From NCBI GenBank assembly GCA_009763385.1, contig VDCT01000089.1:806001-870000 (forward strand): a DNA stretch of 64,000 nucleotides, given 5' to 3'. The stretch is from Coix lacryma-jobi var. lacryma-jobi (lineage: Eukaryota > Streptophyta > Magnoliopsida > Poales > Poaceae). The translations under genes were made by a program, and so were the position numbers. Every line of letters starts with the position of its first letter. The stretch's first letter is position 1. Shown here in pieces: positions 1 to 11,415 of this stretch. The notes below the pieces were generated by a model. That model was given only the letters and a program-made list of their open reading frames with translations, was not told the origin of the DNA and searched no databases.

Positions 1-2531
1 TGGTATGCTCCTATAATACCACGCTTGAAACGTTTGTTCAGAAATAAGGACAATGCAAAGATGTTGCGGTGGCATAAAGAAGACCGTAAGGTAGACAATA
101 TGATGAGGCACCCAGCTGATGGATCCCAGTGGAGAGCGATAGATAGAGAATTCCCAGAGTTTGCAGATGAGGCTAGAAACTTGAGGTTCGCTTTAAGTAC
201 GGATGGTTTTAATCCTTTTGTGGAGCAAAGCAGTAGTCATAGCACTTGGCCAGTTACTCTATGTATCTACAACCTTACTCCGTGGTTATGCATGAAGCGG
301 AAGTTCATTATGATGCCGTTGCTCATCCAAGGGCCGAAGCAACCTGGCGACGACATCGATGTCTACCTGAGGCCATTAGTTGAGGAACTTCTACTTCTAT
401 GGAGCAAACCAGGCATACGCGTGTGGGATGAGTACAAACAGGAACACTTTGACCTGCGAGCCTTATTGTTCGTAACAATCAATGATTGGCCGGCTCTAAG
501 TAATCTTTCAGGCCAGACAAACAAGAGATATAATGCATGCACACACTGTTTTGAAGACCTTGATAGTTTATTTTTGAAAAACTATCGGAAGGTCATGTAT
601 GTTGGGCACCGTCGGTTTCTTCCTGTGGGCCACCCAGTAAGAAAGAAAGACAAACATTTTAAAGGTAAGGCAGACCACCAAACCAAGCCTCGTAACCGAA
701 CCGGAGATGATATACTTGAAATGGTGAAGGATACGAAAGTAGTATTTGGAAAGGGACGGGGCAGCGAACCTGTTCCTAAAGACGCTTCGGGACACGCACC
801 CATGTGGAAGAAGAAGTCCATATTCTGGGAGCTACCCTACTGGCATGTCCTAGAGGTCCGCCATGCGATCGACGTGATGCACCTGACAAAGAACCTTTGT
901 GTGAACCTGCTTGGATTCATGGGTGTCTACGGAAAGCCTAAGGATTCACTTGAAGCACGACAGGACTTGCAGCGCATGAAAGAACGAGACAACTTGCATC
1001 CGGAGAAGACAGATGACGGGCGCTAGTACTTAAGCCCTGCTAGCTACACTCTTAGCAGAGAAGAAAAGGAAAGCATGTTTGAATGCCTTAACAGCATCAA
1101 GGTCCCATCTGGATTCTCCTCCAATATAAAGAGAATAATTAATGTGCCAGAGAAGAAGTTCCAAAACTTGAAGTCCCATGACTGTCATGTGCTTATGACC
1201 CAATTGCTTCCTGTTGCTCTAAGAGGAATTCTACCTCCACATGTACGTCTAGCCACCGTGAAGCTATGTGCATTCCTCAATTCAATTTCACAAAAGGCAA
1301 TCAATCCAGAGGAACTTTCTACTTTGCAGAATGATGTCGTTCAATGTCTCGTCAGCTTTGAGTTGGTGTTCCCTCCATCCTTCTTTGATATCATGACACA
1401 CCTCCTAGTTCACCTGGTCAAGGAGATCATTATTCTCGGTCCTGTGTTCCTACACACCATGTTCCCATTTGAGAGGTTCATGAGTGTCCTGAAAAAATAT
1501 GTTAATAACCGTTCTCGGCCTGAAGGAAGCATCGCCCAGGGCTACGGAACAGAGGAGGTCATAGAGTTTTGTGTGGACTTTATTCCAGACCTTGACCCGA
1601 TTGGCGTTCCTGAATCGCGACACGAGGGCAGACTCAGTGGCAAGGGAACACTAGGGAAGAAAACATATATCGGTACAGGAGACGATTACTTCGATAAAGC
1701 ACACTACACAGTTCTACAGAACTCCTCATTGGTAGATCCATATATCGAGGTACATAAGGATTTCCTTCGATCCAAGTGGCCCGGGAAGAGTGAATCTTGG
1801 ATTACACGTCAGCACATGCAAACCTTCGGCGATTGGTTGCGAAAACAATGTCAGGGTGATGACAACATAGATGAGCAGCTTTATTTGTTGGCCAGACAAC
1901 CATCGTGGCATTCAGCACGTACAAAGGGTACGAGATCAATGGGAATACATTTTACACAGTAGCCCAAGACGCAAGGAGCACCAACCAAAACAGTGGTGTA
2001 CGCGTGGATGCCACGGATCCAAATGGGAACAAACAAACATATTATGGCCGCATACATGACATATGGGAACTAGACTACGCACCTAATTTTAAAGTCCCTT
2101 TGTTCCGGTGTAAATGGGTCAAGATGACCGGTACCGGAGGTGGGGTAACAGTCGACAAGGAGTATGGGATGACATCAGTGGACCTCAACAATATTGGGTA
2201 CAAAGACGAACCATTTGTCCTTGCCGCAGATGTGAGTCAAGTGTTCTATGTGAAAGACATGTCTACAAAACCAAAAAGAGGGAAAAATGATAACAACTCG
2301 ATCGTCAACGAGCCAAAGCGCCATATAGTTCTTTCAGGGAAAAGAAACATTGTCGGAATTGAGGACAAGTCAGACATGTCAGGTGATTATGAAAGAGATG
2401 ATCGAATTCCGCCATTCAAAGTGAACAAAGACCCAAGCATTTTGTTAAACAATGAGGAAACTCCATGGTTAAGGAATGATCATAACCAAGGGACATATGT
2501 CAAGAGGAGGTTCACAGTTGTGCCCGCTTAA
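1..2531 (+). pseudogene. TNP2-like CACTA transposase (broken, 5' end outside window)
   Basis: The catalytic transposase of CACTA elements, which binds and cuts the element ends in the nucleus. Frame 1 is open from the first base (WYAPIIPRLKRLF) to a TAG at 1024-1026, covering the Tnp2 (Transposase_21) domain with the motif AIDVMHLTKNLCVN. The same frame resumes at once (YLSPASYTLSREEK) and runs to about 1905 through a DUF4218-type domain (LPVALRGILP; HTMFPFERFMSVLKKYVNN). Near 1905 the homology moves to frame 3 (GYEINGNTFYT), a DUF4216-type domain, ending at the TAA at 2529-2531. There are therefore two breaks: one in-frame stop and one frameshift. The domain order is that of ordinary plant CACTA transposases, and no intron is needed to explain it. 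It is most likely inactive unless the breaks are sequencing errors. Confidence 0.88.
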
Positions 2532-3142
2532 TAGTGGGTTGTAAATATATTATGTAATAATTAATTAATTAATTAAGACTTCATTTATTTGATAATGGAT
2601 TTATATATATATTTAGTAGTAGTGATCATTGATTTACGTGCTTCTCTAGATGTGAATCTCATACTATTTTTTAAAAGAAAGTATATCAAATATTCAATTT
2701 TCTGTTCAATTAGAAAGATTTAAGATATATTTGAAAAAACTAAATTTAAAAATCTAAAACTACTGCATCTGTCGCGTATAACAAAATTGGGCAATGATTG
2801 TTTAGGTTTTAAACAAAAGATTAACGTCCAAATGATATGAAAATAAATTTTCTATTGAAAGCCAACAATTTTTTAAATTTAAATTGAACATTACATTTTT
2901 GCATTAACCAAATATGAATGGTTATTTACATTTATATTCGTTATTATAAAAAAAGAAAAGAATTTATGCTACAAAATTTTCTACTATACAATAAGGTTAA
3001 AGGATATACAACTGTTATTTTTAAGTAATTTTATGCCTACTGTTCAATTTACTATGCAATTAACAAGAATTACAACATAATATAGTGGAAACTTAATACA
3101 AAACCCAAAATACTGAAAACCCAAAACTGTGGCGGGAAAGAA
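2532..3142. other. AT-rich spacer inside the CACTA element
   Basis: No coding signal or RNA gene is seen. The stretch is very AT-rich, with TTAATTAA runs just after the transposase stop, and separates the TNP2 gene from the CTTTAGTCCCGG repeat block. It probably holds the 3' flank of the transposase gene. Confidence 0.5.
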
Positions 3143-3310
3143 CCCTTTAGTCCCGGGCCGTCTTACGCACCGGGACTAAAGACCCCTTTAGTCCCGGTGC
3201 GTAAGCCCGCCCGGAACTAAAGGTCCAACCCTTTAGTCCCGGGGCGTATTACGCATCGGGACTAAAGACCCTTTAGTCCCGGTGCGTAATTCGCCCCGGG
3301 ACTAAAGGCC
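3143..3310. repeat. Clustered inverted CTTTAGTCCCGG motifs upstream of the second CACTA gene
   Basis: The motif CTTTAGTCCCGG and its reverse complement alternate several times, separated by short spacers with GTGCGTAA or TTACGCAC, so that neighbouring copies can pair as hairpins. The same motif appears next to the right terminus (9267-9400). In CACTA elements such repeats are binding sites for the accessory protein TNPA. Here the block lies directly before a TATA box, so it may also regulate the second gene. Confidence 0.75.
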
Positions 3311-3318
3311 CTCCCGGG

Positions 3319-3325
3319 TATATAG
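3319..3325 (+). promoter_or_regulatory. Probable TATA box of the TNPA-Ulp1 gene
   Basis: TATATAG directly follows the inverted motif array and precedes a GC-rich leader. Its position about 1.5 kb before the first coding exon implies a long leader, probably with an intron. The assignment rests on the motif and its context only. Confidence 0.45.
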
Positions 3326-3329
3326 GGCA

Positions 3330-4250
3330 CAGGGCACAGTGTGCCCTCCAATCTTCCCTAGATCGACGCCAGTAGCCCCGCCTCCAGTCCGCGCCGCCGC
3401 CCTCGAGCTCTCCTCGCCATCGAGCCTCTCCGCTCCGCACTCGGCCTCCCACGCCGCCGTCCTCCTCGCCGTCGTGTCCGCGCCGCCGTCCTCCACGCCG
3501 CCGTCCTCATCCACTCCGTCGTACGTCCTCCACGCCGCCGTCCTCCGCGCCGGCCGCCGTCATCCGAGCCGCCGGCCTGTGCGTGTGTGTGTGCGTGTGC
3601 AGTGTGTGATGGTGTGCGTGTGTGTCAAGTGTGTGTGAGAGTGTAAAAAAATATGAAAAGGTTAAATAGAAAAATTGATATATATATATATATGTATATA
3701 TATAAAGAAAAAGAAATGAATATAAATAGATATATATATTTATAGATAATGAATATGAATTTTTCTATTTAACCTTTTCATTTCTTTTGTTTATAGAAAA
3801 AGGAAAATCATATATATATGTTTTTTTAACGTAACAAATATATGTTTACACATATATTTATAGATTATTTTCTATTTAACTTTTTCATTTCTTCTTTTCT
3901 AGAAATAGATATAAACAAATAATGAATATGAATAGATATATTTATAGAAAAAGGAAAATCATATATTGTTTTTTTAACGTAACAAATATGTGTTCGACAT
4001 GTAGTCCTGGTGACCGCCGCACCGACCTCGCCGCCGTCCACTGTCATCCGCACCATCGTCATCCTCGCTGCTGTCCACCGTCGTCGTTCTCGTCCACGGT
4101 GTGTAAATCACGTGACAAGGACATGTTTAAACATGTATTTATTACTCTTAGAAATATGTGTTCATAGAAAATCATGTGCCATGTCGGAACATATATTTAT
4201 TACTCTTTACGAATATATGTTATTGTCATGTTATTTTTATGAATTGCCTA
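3330..4250. other. Leader/intron region of the second CACTA gene with simple and foldback repeats
   Basis: Begins GC-rich (CCGCCGTCCTC-type repeats, 3360-3570), then a GT-rich microsatellite (about 3575-3640), then AT-rich sequence. A 22-bp arm at about 3655-3678 recurs inverted at about 3758-3780. A stretch of about 50 bp at 3794-3845 recurs directly at 3944-3992. No convincing protein is encoded; short open frames here are GC-rich repeats read as protein. Confidence 0.5.
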
Positions 4251-4251
4251 A

Positions 4252-4740
4252 AACTCGAAACCCCCAAACCTGAAACCCTAACCCTAAACCCTCGAACCTA
4301 AACCACTAAACCCTCAAACCCCGAAACCCCGAAACTCTAAACCCCGAAACCCTAAAACCCGAAACCTCGAACCCCTAACTCTAAACCCTCAAACCCCTAA
4401 ACCCCGAAACCCTAAACCCTCAAACCCCTAAACCCCGAAACCCCAAAACCCCAAAACCCTAAAACCCGAAACCCCGAACCCCTAACTCTAAACCCTCAAA
4501 CCCCGAAACCCTGAACCCCGAAACCCCGAACCCCTAAACCCTAGACCCTAAACCCCTAAACCCCACAACCCCGAACCCCTAAACCCCGAAACCCTAAACC
4601 CCGAAACCCCGTACCCCTAAACCCCGAAACCGTAAAACCTGAAACCATAACCCTAAACCCTCAAACCATAAACCCCGAAACCCTAAACCCCGAAACCTTA
4701 AACCCCGAGACCAAAACCCTAAACCCTTAACCCCTAATTA
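4252..4740. repeat. Degenerate telomere-like tandem tract
   Basis: About 490 bases of 7- to 9-base units, mainly CCCTAAA, CCCCGAAA and CCCCTAAA. These are variants of the plant telomere unit (CCCTAAA on this strand). The tract is interstitial and lies about 90 bases before the start codon of the second CACTA gene, so it probably belongs to the leader or an intron. The unit order is irregular, unlike a true telomere. Confidence 0.85.
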
Positions 4741-4831
4741 AACCCCTAGTTTTTGTTTTCGTTTCACATACATGTATAAAGCTCCTTTAAGTGTTCGATC
4801 ATATTGTATATATATTTTAATATTCACTGAA

Positions 4832-7800
4832 ATGGCCGACCCAAATGAGAATGTGATGGAGGAGGAAATGATGAATATCATAGCCGGCGACGATGACGGG
4901 AGTCAATACTTATTGAATTACGAAGACATAACCATGCATGATGAAAATCTCCCTGAACAACAAGTTGAGATGGAAGAAGGCAATACAGGCGAGGTATATA
5001 TACAATGTGTCGTGTTAGGGTTTACATTTACTTTATTACTTGATTAGGTTTTATGTCAACTTGTATTAGGGTTTCATCTTCATGTCTTTACCTATATGTA
5101 GCCCTCTGGATCGACGTCTGCGACAGGGCAGAGCAGACCAAAACGAGGGCCGAAGAGGCCGTTGAAGGGTCGTCATGTAATCTCCGAATTCGATATGGCT
5201 ACAGGCCAACCACTAGGACCCAATGCAAAGAAATATGTCTTTCACTGTGGGTTCCTTGTGAGAGATCGGATTCCGATAAGTGCCCGTGAATGGAAAGAGA
5301 GGCGAAGTGCTCCCGAGATCAGTTATGTCTCCAATCTTGACAAGCAGCTAGTCTGGGATGACGTCCAAGCTCATTTCTCATTTGACACGGATGATGAGGA
5401 GCTGCTGAGGCGAATTCAGGAGTGGACAATGAAGAAGATGGCCACATTTTTTCAGGACTGGAAGAAGAAATTGTACCACACCTTTGTGCTAAAGAACGAG
5501 ACGCCAGATTTCAACTCTAAGGCGTACGTCAAGATAAGGGCCGATTGGGATGAATTTGTACAGTACAAAAGATCACAAGAGAGCAAGGCCCGGGTCAGAG
5601 TAAACAAACTGAATGCAGCTCAGAAGAAATACCACCATCATTTAGGATCAGGTGGCTATAAGACTGCCCTTCCAAAGTGGGAGAGACAAGAACACGAGAT
5701 GCTTGCCAGGGGGGTAGTCCTAGAGACAATAAGAAGAAATTGGAGTGAACGGTCCAGAAATTGGTTCTACGCTCATGGGGGAACCATAAACCCTAATGAT
5801 GGGGAGCTTGATTGGGGCCCGCAAATTTCAAGAGCAGCACATAGGCTAGTTCAAGCATGAAATGCGGTGTTGGCTGGCGAGTTCAAGCCCAATAGAGAGA
5901 AGGATGAACTCACGTACGCGCTGGAGAATCCTGAGCACGGTGGGCGTACGAGAGGCTTTGGGGCCGTTTCGTGGCTACATTCCTTCGAAGCGGATCGAGA
6001 AAGTTATAGAAGCCGCCAAAGAAAGAAGGACGAGGAGGCAGAGCGACTCTTCAAGTTGGAGGAGTATGTTCTTCAAACACAAGAGCGTGAGAAATCTCGT
6101 GAAGAATGGATGCAGGAGGAAATCAAAAGGCAAGTGCAAGCGGCACTTAGTCAAATGACGAGTGGGCAAGGTACATCATCACAGCATCCTCAAGCGAACA
6201 TTAGCCCCCCAGGTCAGATGAAAAGCAGCTGCGCCTCCACGGAAGTACCAACCATTCAAGATGACTCCAAGCTACGCTTTCCCGTGGATGACGTTAAAGA
6301 ACCTTTTACTACTTGTGAGCTGCACATTCCAGATGGAAATGCCACGAAAAAGGTGGCTGTCGGTGTTGTAAACCCTATCGACCGCACAAGAACACCAAGA
6401 ATCCATGGTCAACCAGTGCCAGCCGGATACGCTAGCGTTTCGATGGATAGGGTTGAGACAGGTTGTGGCAGCGTGGCACTGGAAATCGAAGGGGGAGATG
6501 GGGAGAAGACTTTAGGTGAAGCAGAGAAGACATTTATTTGCTGGCGCAAGCGCTTCATTATTATTCCTGGAGTGTCACCGCCGCAACCTCCTCCTACTGA
6601 TCAAGATCCTCACCATAGGTAGTGTGCGCGTGAATGAGAAACAATTTTTATTACACTAACTTCCTATATGTATATATTAGTTGGATGCTCACATCATTCG
6701 TTGTTTTGCGTAGCAGGAACTATAGTCCAGTTCGTCATTATTCCCCAGTGCATCATAGTGCTGCGGGCGGTGACGATGTGTTGGAGGACACGGCTTCAAC
6801 CCCATCTCCTCCACCACGGGCTCCAACACCGCCACCGGCCCCACCATCTCCTCCACCGCGGGCTCCAACGCCGCCACCGGCCCCACCATCTCCTCCACCG
6901 CGGGCTCCAACGCCACAACCTCCACCGCGGGCTCCAACACCGCCACCGGCCCCACCGTCTCCTCCACCGCGGGCTCCAACACCCCTGCCTCCACCGCGCG
7001 GCCCTAAGAAGCGGTCTGCTGCCACGGAACCGAAGGCCCCACCTCCAAAAAAGAAGGCTCCTGCATTAGGAAAAAAAAGCACACGAGAAATTAGCTTATG
7101 AAATGACTGATGAGGAGTTACAAATTTCGGTGAAAAAAGATGTGAAAAAATTTTTAGATGAATCAACGGCCGCGGCTAAAGCGAAGAGAAACCCAGAGAA
7201 GCCTTACCTCCTGTTAAACCCACAGGAGTTAAGGAAAAGGGTGGACCAGCATGGTATCAAGATGCGTGAAGCCCGAAAGGCTCCGCGAAAATCAGACTAC
7301 GAACGCTCTCTAATCAAGTCTGCAAAAGAACAACAATCAAGCACGAAGAAAGTGGGAAAGAGTGTTCCACAGCTTGGGGAAACATCAAGACCTCTGTCCC
7401 CATTATTTGTGCAAAATTAGTATGGTTCAAACATGGGCAGAGTACAGAGAAAATCTGGAGAGACCACTTTGTCTGAGATGGACTCAATGGAAAAAAATTT
7501 CATTGACAGCGGTCTCCCATACGAGACGATTCAAAATATTGCTACTGGGCTGGAGTTTCCAAGAGCGGAAGTAGTTGATGAATGGAGGAGAAATTTTGCA
7601 CCGGGCAGGAGTCTAATGAACCCCAATCACTTGCATGTACTTGGTACGCAGATGTTTGCAATCAACAAATGGTGCATGGAGGCTTCTAAAGACGGTGATA
7701 TAAATTGGATTTCTGTCCGAATTCGGAACCATCACTACTTCCGTGGCGATGACCTAATCTTAGTCCAGATGGAGGAATTACACCAGCTATGCCATATGGA

Positions 7801-8950
7801 CGCACTGGACAAATCGCTCCTTAGCTGCTATTGTTTGTAAGTGTTTTTTTATAGTTTTCATTGAACTCTCTAGTATGTGTATATAGTATGTAGTATTCTT
7901 ACACACGTACTTGTGGATCGACTCGATATTGCAGGTATCAGATGACTCAGCTCAGAGATAAACATGACAATTCTGTTGGGTTTGTTGATCCATATGTGGT
8001 TTTCAAGGCTCCAAACCCTTCAGCGACTTGGAGCGATGAGTCGTGTATGAATCTCATGAGGTTCTTCGTGAACCAAAAAGATAGAGAAAAAATACTCTTC
8101 CCATACAACTTTAAGTGCGTGAGACATATATAGTTAATAATAAGTATATGCACATTTTATTTTACTTAACCCTAATAATCTATATATATGAATCATGTGT
8201 ATCAACAGCTTTCACTGGATACTGATGGTCATTGATCTCAAACACAGCAATGTGTTAATCTATGACTCGTTGAGCAAACCGCAAGAAGATTACCAAGATA
8301 TGATAGACATCCTCCAAAGGTAATTTTTCGATCCCTAGCTTCCATGCTTAAAGTAGAGACTAAGCTTGTATATATATACTAATTAATAAATAATGATCCA
8401 ACTATTAATGTTTCATTGGCCGGATTAGGGTTTGGGAAAAATTCATTGCTCGGGAACATATGAGTCAGTGTAAGGCCCCACTTACAATAAAGCCACGACT
8501 ACCAGTAAGTTTACACCTTCGTCAATGTACGTGTATCTTTATTATATCATGTCATATATCATATCTTTATTACGAGATAAATCTTTTCATTCTACAGTGG
8601 ATTTTGAGACAAAAACAGGGTACCAACTTATGTGGATTCTATGTTTGCGAGTACATGATGATAGAATCAAATAGAATTCCTGAAGAAATCATCAAAGTAC
8701 GTAACATGTTTCTTTTCATTTTTTATAGACTTAATATTGATAATATAGATATAACTAATATCTTCTTTAATTCCAATTGAAGACTGACTGGTTGAAGCAA
8801 AAAGTGATGCTACAAGACCAATTGAAAGCAATACAAGAGTCAATAACAGGATTTCTTCGGGAACAAGTCATAAGTCCAAACGGCGAGTTCTACTATAATA
8901 CCGACGAGCCGTTGATTCCAAACAATGATGATCATTTGTATGCCCTGTAG
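4832..8950 (+). pseudogene. CACTA second gene: TNPA-like domain joined to a Ulp1-type cysteine protease (broken)
   Basis: Inferred exons: 4832-4993, 5132-about 6622, about 6718-7836, 7935-8114, 8209-8319, 8429-8504, 8598-8696, 8783-8950. The first part (RPKRGPKRPLKGRHVI; WDDVQAHFSFD; EHGGRTRGFG) resembles plant Transposase_24/TNPA-like accessory proteins. A proline-rich linker follows (PPPRAPTPPPAPPSP repeats, 6800-7000). The C-terminal part is a Ulp1/C48 peptidase: the His in FHWILMVID, the Asp in IYDSL, and the Gln and Cys in QGTNLCGFYVCEYM fill the catalytic positions, and the protein ends HLYAL. SUMO-protease-like domains captured by plant transposons are known. Breaks are in-frame stops at 5858-5860 (TGA) and 7418-7420 (TAG), plus a frame change at the A8 run 7071-7078. 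The last six splice junctions keep frame across the protease domain. Exon borders between 6600 and 6720 are uncertain. Confidence 0.8.
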
Positions 8951-9143
8951 ATATTTAGATGGAGTACAACTTGTAATAGGTTTATAGTACTAACTTTAGA
9001 GTACAACTTTTGTAGATAGATATTTGGACAACTTCTACATGTATATATATTGCTTGTAATTTTATATGTATATATTTATATATATATATATATGTAGTTC
9101 TATAGTTCAATTATATATGCATGCAATAAGCTTATTGTGTTAT

Positions 9144-9178
9144 GCTGCTAATATATATAAATTATATATATTAGCAGC
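9144..9178. repeat. Perfect 17-bp inverted repeat with 1-base loop
   Basis: GCTGCTAATATATATAA, one A, then its exact reverse complement. It lies about 195 bases downstream of the Ulp1-domain stop codon, inside the CACTA element. It could form a hairpin in the 3' untranslated region, or be a small palindromic insertion. Confidence 0.85.
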
Positions 9179-9266
9179 AAAGAATACATATTAGAAAACC
9201 TATTAAATAAATAAACAAAACTAAAAACAGAACTGAAATGAAAATAAAAAAGAAAAAACCAGGGAC

Positions 9267-9445
9267 CCTTTAGTCCCGGTTGGTGATACCCTTTAGTCCC
9301 GGTTGGTATTGGGTGGGCTTTAGCCCCAGTGGCCGGAGCCGGGACTAAAGGGGGGGCCTTTAGTCCCGGAAGCGTAGTCCCGGCTCGACAACCGGAGCTA
9401 AAGGCCCTTGTCGACCGGGGTTAAAGACATGTTTGTGTAGTAGTG
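9267..9445. repeat. CACTA right subterminal repeats and terminal inverted repeat
   Basis: Several direct and inverted CTTTAGTCCCGG-type motifs lead into the terminal sequence that reads CACTACTACACAAACATG on the minus strand. The first of these bases is at 9445, where CRK coding sequence begins without a gap. Confidence 0.88.
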
Positions 9446-10028
9446 AGGCATCCATGAAGGCCGTGACGAACCTCCTGGGCCTGGCGGCCGCCTGCTGGGC
9501 AGTCTGCGTGAGCAGGTCCCTGACGCCGGCGGCCACCAGGGTGGCGTTGCCGCCGCCGGGGATGGTCGCCGCGTGGTTCCAGTGCTCGAAGAGCGTGCCC
9601 ACGTCCCGGGTGGCGTTGTAGGCCGGGGCGAGGATGTCGGCGCTGGAGTAGCCGACGAGGCAGTCGTCGTCGTAGACGCTGGCGGCCTTGGCGTCGAGGC
9701 ACATCCTCTGCGCGTACTGGAACGACCCGCTCACGCAGGCGCTGCACCCGGTGCGGTTGCTGGCCAGGTCGCCGCGGCAGAGCGCCAGCGCGTACACCGC
9801 GTCGGGGGCCTGCCCGGCGGTCGCGCTGGCGAAGAGCTGAGGCGACGAGGAGGTGTTGGCTGGGAGGGTGGCGGCGAGGAAGGCGAGGTTGGACTGGTAC
9901 CTGCCGTTGGCCGTGTAGTTGCCGGCGCTGCCGCAGACCTGGCCTATTGCCGTTGCTGACGGCAGCACGAGGAGCAAGCAGCTAAGGAGGACGATGAGCG
10001 GGACGACGCCCGCCGCCATCCATGCCAT
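9446..10028 (-). pseudogene. Cysteine-rich receptor-like kinase, 5' fragment cut by the CACTA element
   Basis: The first exon of a CRK from the start codon at 10026-10028. It encodes a signal peptide (MAWMAAGVVPLIVLLSCLLL), then the first DUF26/Gnk2 extracellular domain (SSPQLFASATAGQAPDAVYA; LALCRGDL; GCSACV; CLVGYSSADIL). The frame enters the transposon right after RRFVTAFMDAS, just before the second DUF26 domain would start. Comparison with the intact paralogue at 14627-17408 shows the same order and the same GQAPD-VYALALCRGD block. CRKs are plasma-membrane receptor kinases linked to stress and pathogen signalling. The rest of the gene should lie to the left of the window on the minus strand. 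As it stands the frame would run into transposon sequence and stop, so no functional receptor is expected. Confidence 0.9.
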
Positions 10029-10640
10029 CGCTAGACGACGACGTCACGCTATGCTAAGGAGCAAGCAGGCTAGAATGTTATTTCTGATTTACTGTCTGTC
10101 TTGTCTGCTTGTTGTTTTGTTTTGTTTTGTTGCTGCTCGATCGAGCGAGGTCTCCATCGCAATCACACGTACGTGGACAAGGCAAAGAAACGTTTATGCA
10201 TGCATCAGATTCAGATCAGGGCGTTGTTGCTTTCAGCAGTCAGTCAGTCAACATACACCATACTTTGAACTACTCTTCCATGGACCATGGGCCCGGACGG
10301 CCGGCCGGCTACGTCAAACGTCATGGATGCAATACCTCTTCTGCTTCGTCTTCATGCATATCTATATAGGGAAAAAGGCAATAGATATCTTCAACTTCAT
10401 ATCTATGAAGTTTCACAAGTTCGATCTCTCTCATAGTCTCATCTTGTTGCTACCCACCCTACTTGGACAGATACCATTACGTCGTACCTCCATCGGAGTG
10501 GACTTCTCATGCCGCAAAATGCCATACAGTTGTCAATTTGCCATCGCTCAGTACAAGTGCTGAGTTAATAACACCTTATTTTGAAACCATCAATCACGGC
10601 ATCACCAGCAGGTCCTTATAATATATTCACTTGGTCTGCT
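10029..10640. other. 5' flank of the truncated CRK
   Basis: No supported gene. The sequence next to the CRK start probably contains its promoter. A long plus-strand open frame overlapping this region shows no recognisable protein and is judged spurious. Confidence 0.45.
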
Positions 10641-10648
10641 ATACAGAG

Positions 10649-10855
10649 GGTGTTTGGTTCGTGAAATCAATCCATCCTGCATGAGTCCATTCCATAAATT
10701 TTAATGGAACCAACTTGTTTCTGGTATATATACTAATTATTGGCTTATGAGGAATGAGGTGATGATAGATCAACTCATTTCATTCTATTAACCAAATAAA
10801 AAAAGTGACAAATGAGAAGATGATGGACTGCCTCGTTCCTCAAACCAAACACACC
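10649..10855. mobile_element. MITE-like element with GGTGTTTGGTT ends
   Basis: About 207 bases bounded by GGGTGTTTGGTTCG on the left and CAAACCAAACACACC on the right, which are imperfect inverted repeats of a kind common on grass MITEs. No clear target duplication was found, so the superfamily is left open. Confidence 0.5.
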
Positions 10856-10961
10856 AATAGAGAATATACCTCTTTTTTTAGACTAGACTATATGCCTACA
10901 CATAGTTGATACAAAAGGACAATGAAATCCTCAACACAAAACAAAAAGCAAGAACACGAAG

Positions 10962-11415
10962 CAGAGTTTTAAATAGCGGGCTATAGCGCCGCTATAGCTT
11001 TTGAAAAGACTCACCGCTAAGCTATTTTACATTTACCGCTATGACAATTTTTACCATTATTTACCGCGATATCACCGCTATTTACCGCTATAGCGCCGCT
11101 ATGTCAACTTTTACTGCTATCTATAAATTATTATTTCCTACTTAATTTAGTATTTTGGAAAATTAAATTTTCATGAACCATATTAAAATATTATATTAGT
11201 ATTTAGTAATGTTATATGTACTTATAGGACACTAGAAACATATTTGTGATCATCAAATTTCATATTTACCATGTTTTTGCCATCAATTACTAGTATTTTT
11301 CATGTTTTTTTAACAAAAACGCTATCTGTCGTAGCACCGCTATAGTGCCGCTATAGCTGTATAGCTGCTAAAAAAAGTTGCCGCTATTTTCAATAGCCCG
11401 CTATTTAAAACTTTG
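10962..11415. mobile_element. hAT-type MITE with perfect 8-bp target duplication
   Basis: The 454-base element starts CAGAGTTTTAAATAGCGGG and ends with the inverse of CAAAGTTTTAAATAGCGGG. The flanks are acacgaag at 10954-10961 and acacgaag at 11416-11423, a perfect 8-bp duplication as made by hAT transposases. The inside is AT-rich, with repeated CCGCTAT motifs near both ends, and has no coding capacity. It is a non-autonomous element. Confidence 0.88.

Larger units (their letters stand above)
1..9445 (+). mobile_element. CACTA (En/Spm) DNA transposon, right-hand part
   Basis: Two transposon genes in tandem on the plus strand (a TNP2-type transposase, then a TNPA-like/Ulp1 gene) run toward a right terminus that reads CACTACTACACAAACATG on the minus strand, ending at 9445. 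Inside the terminus lie repeated CTTTAGTCCCGG motifs, the subterminal repeats usual for grass CACTA elements. The left terminus lies before the window. Both genes carry breaks, so this copy looks non-autonomous. The element sits inside a CRK coding sequence. The triplet AGG at 9446-9448 is the expected right-hand 3-bp target duplication; its partner lies outside the window. Confidence 0.9.

Noticed and set aside
4252..4740. A true chromosome end or fusion point
   Set aside because: The units are too irregular, the tract is under 0.5 kb, and it sits inside a transposon gene leader.
9573..9959. Plus-strand open frame over the CRK fragment
   Set aside because: It is the GC-rich antisense of the DUF26 exon, with no known protein and low-complexity composition.
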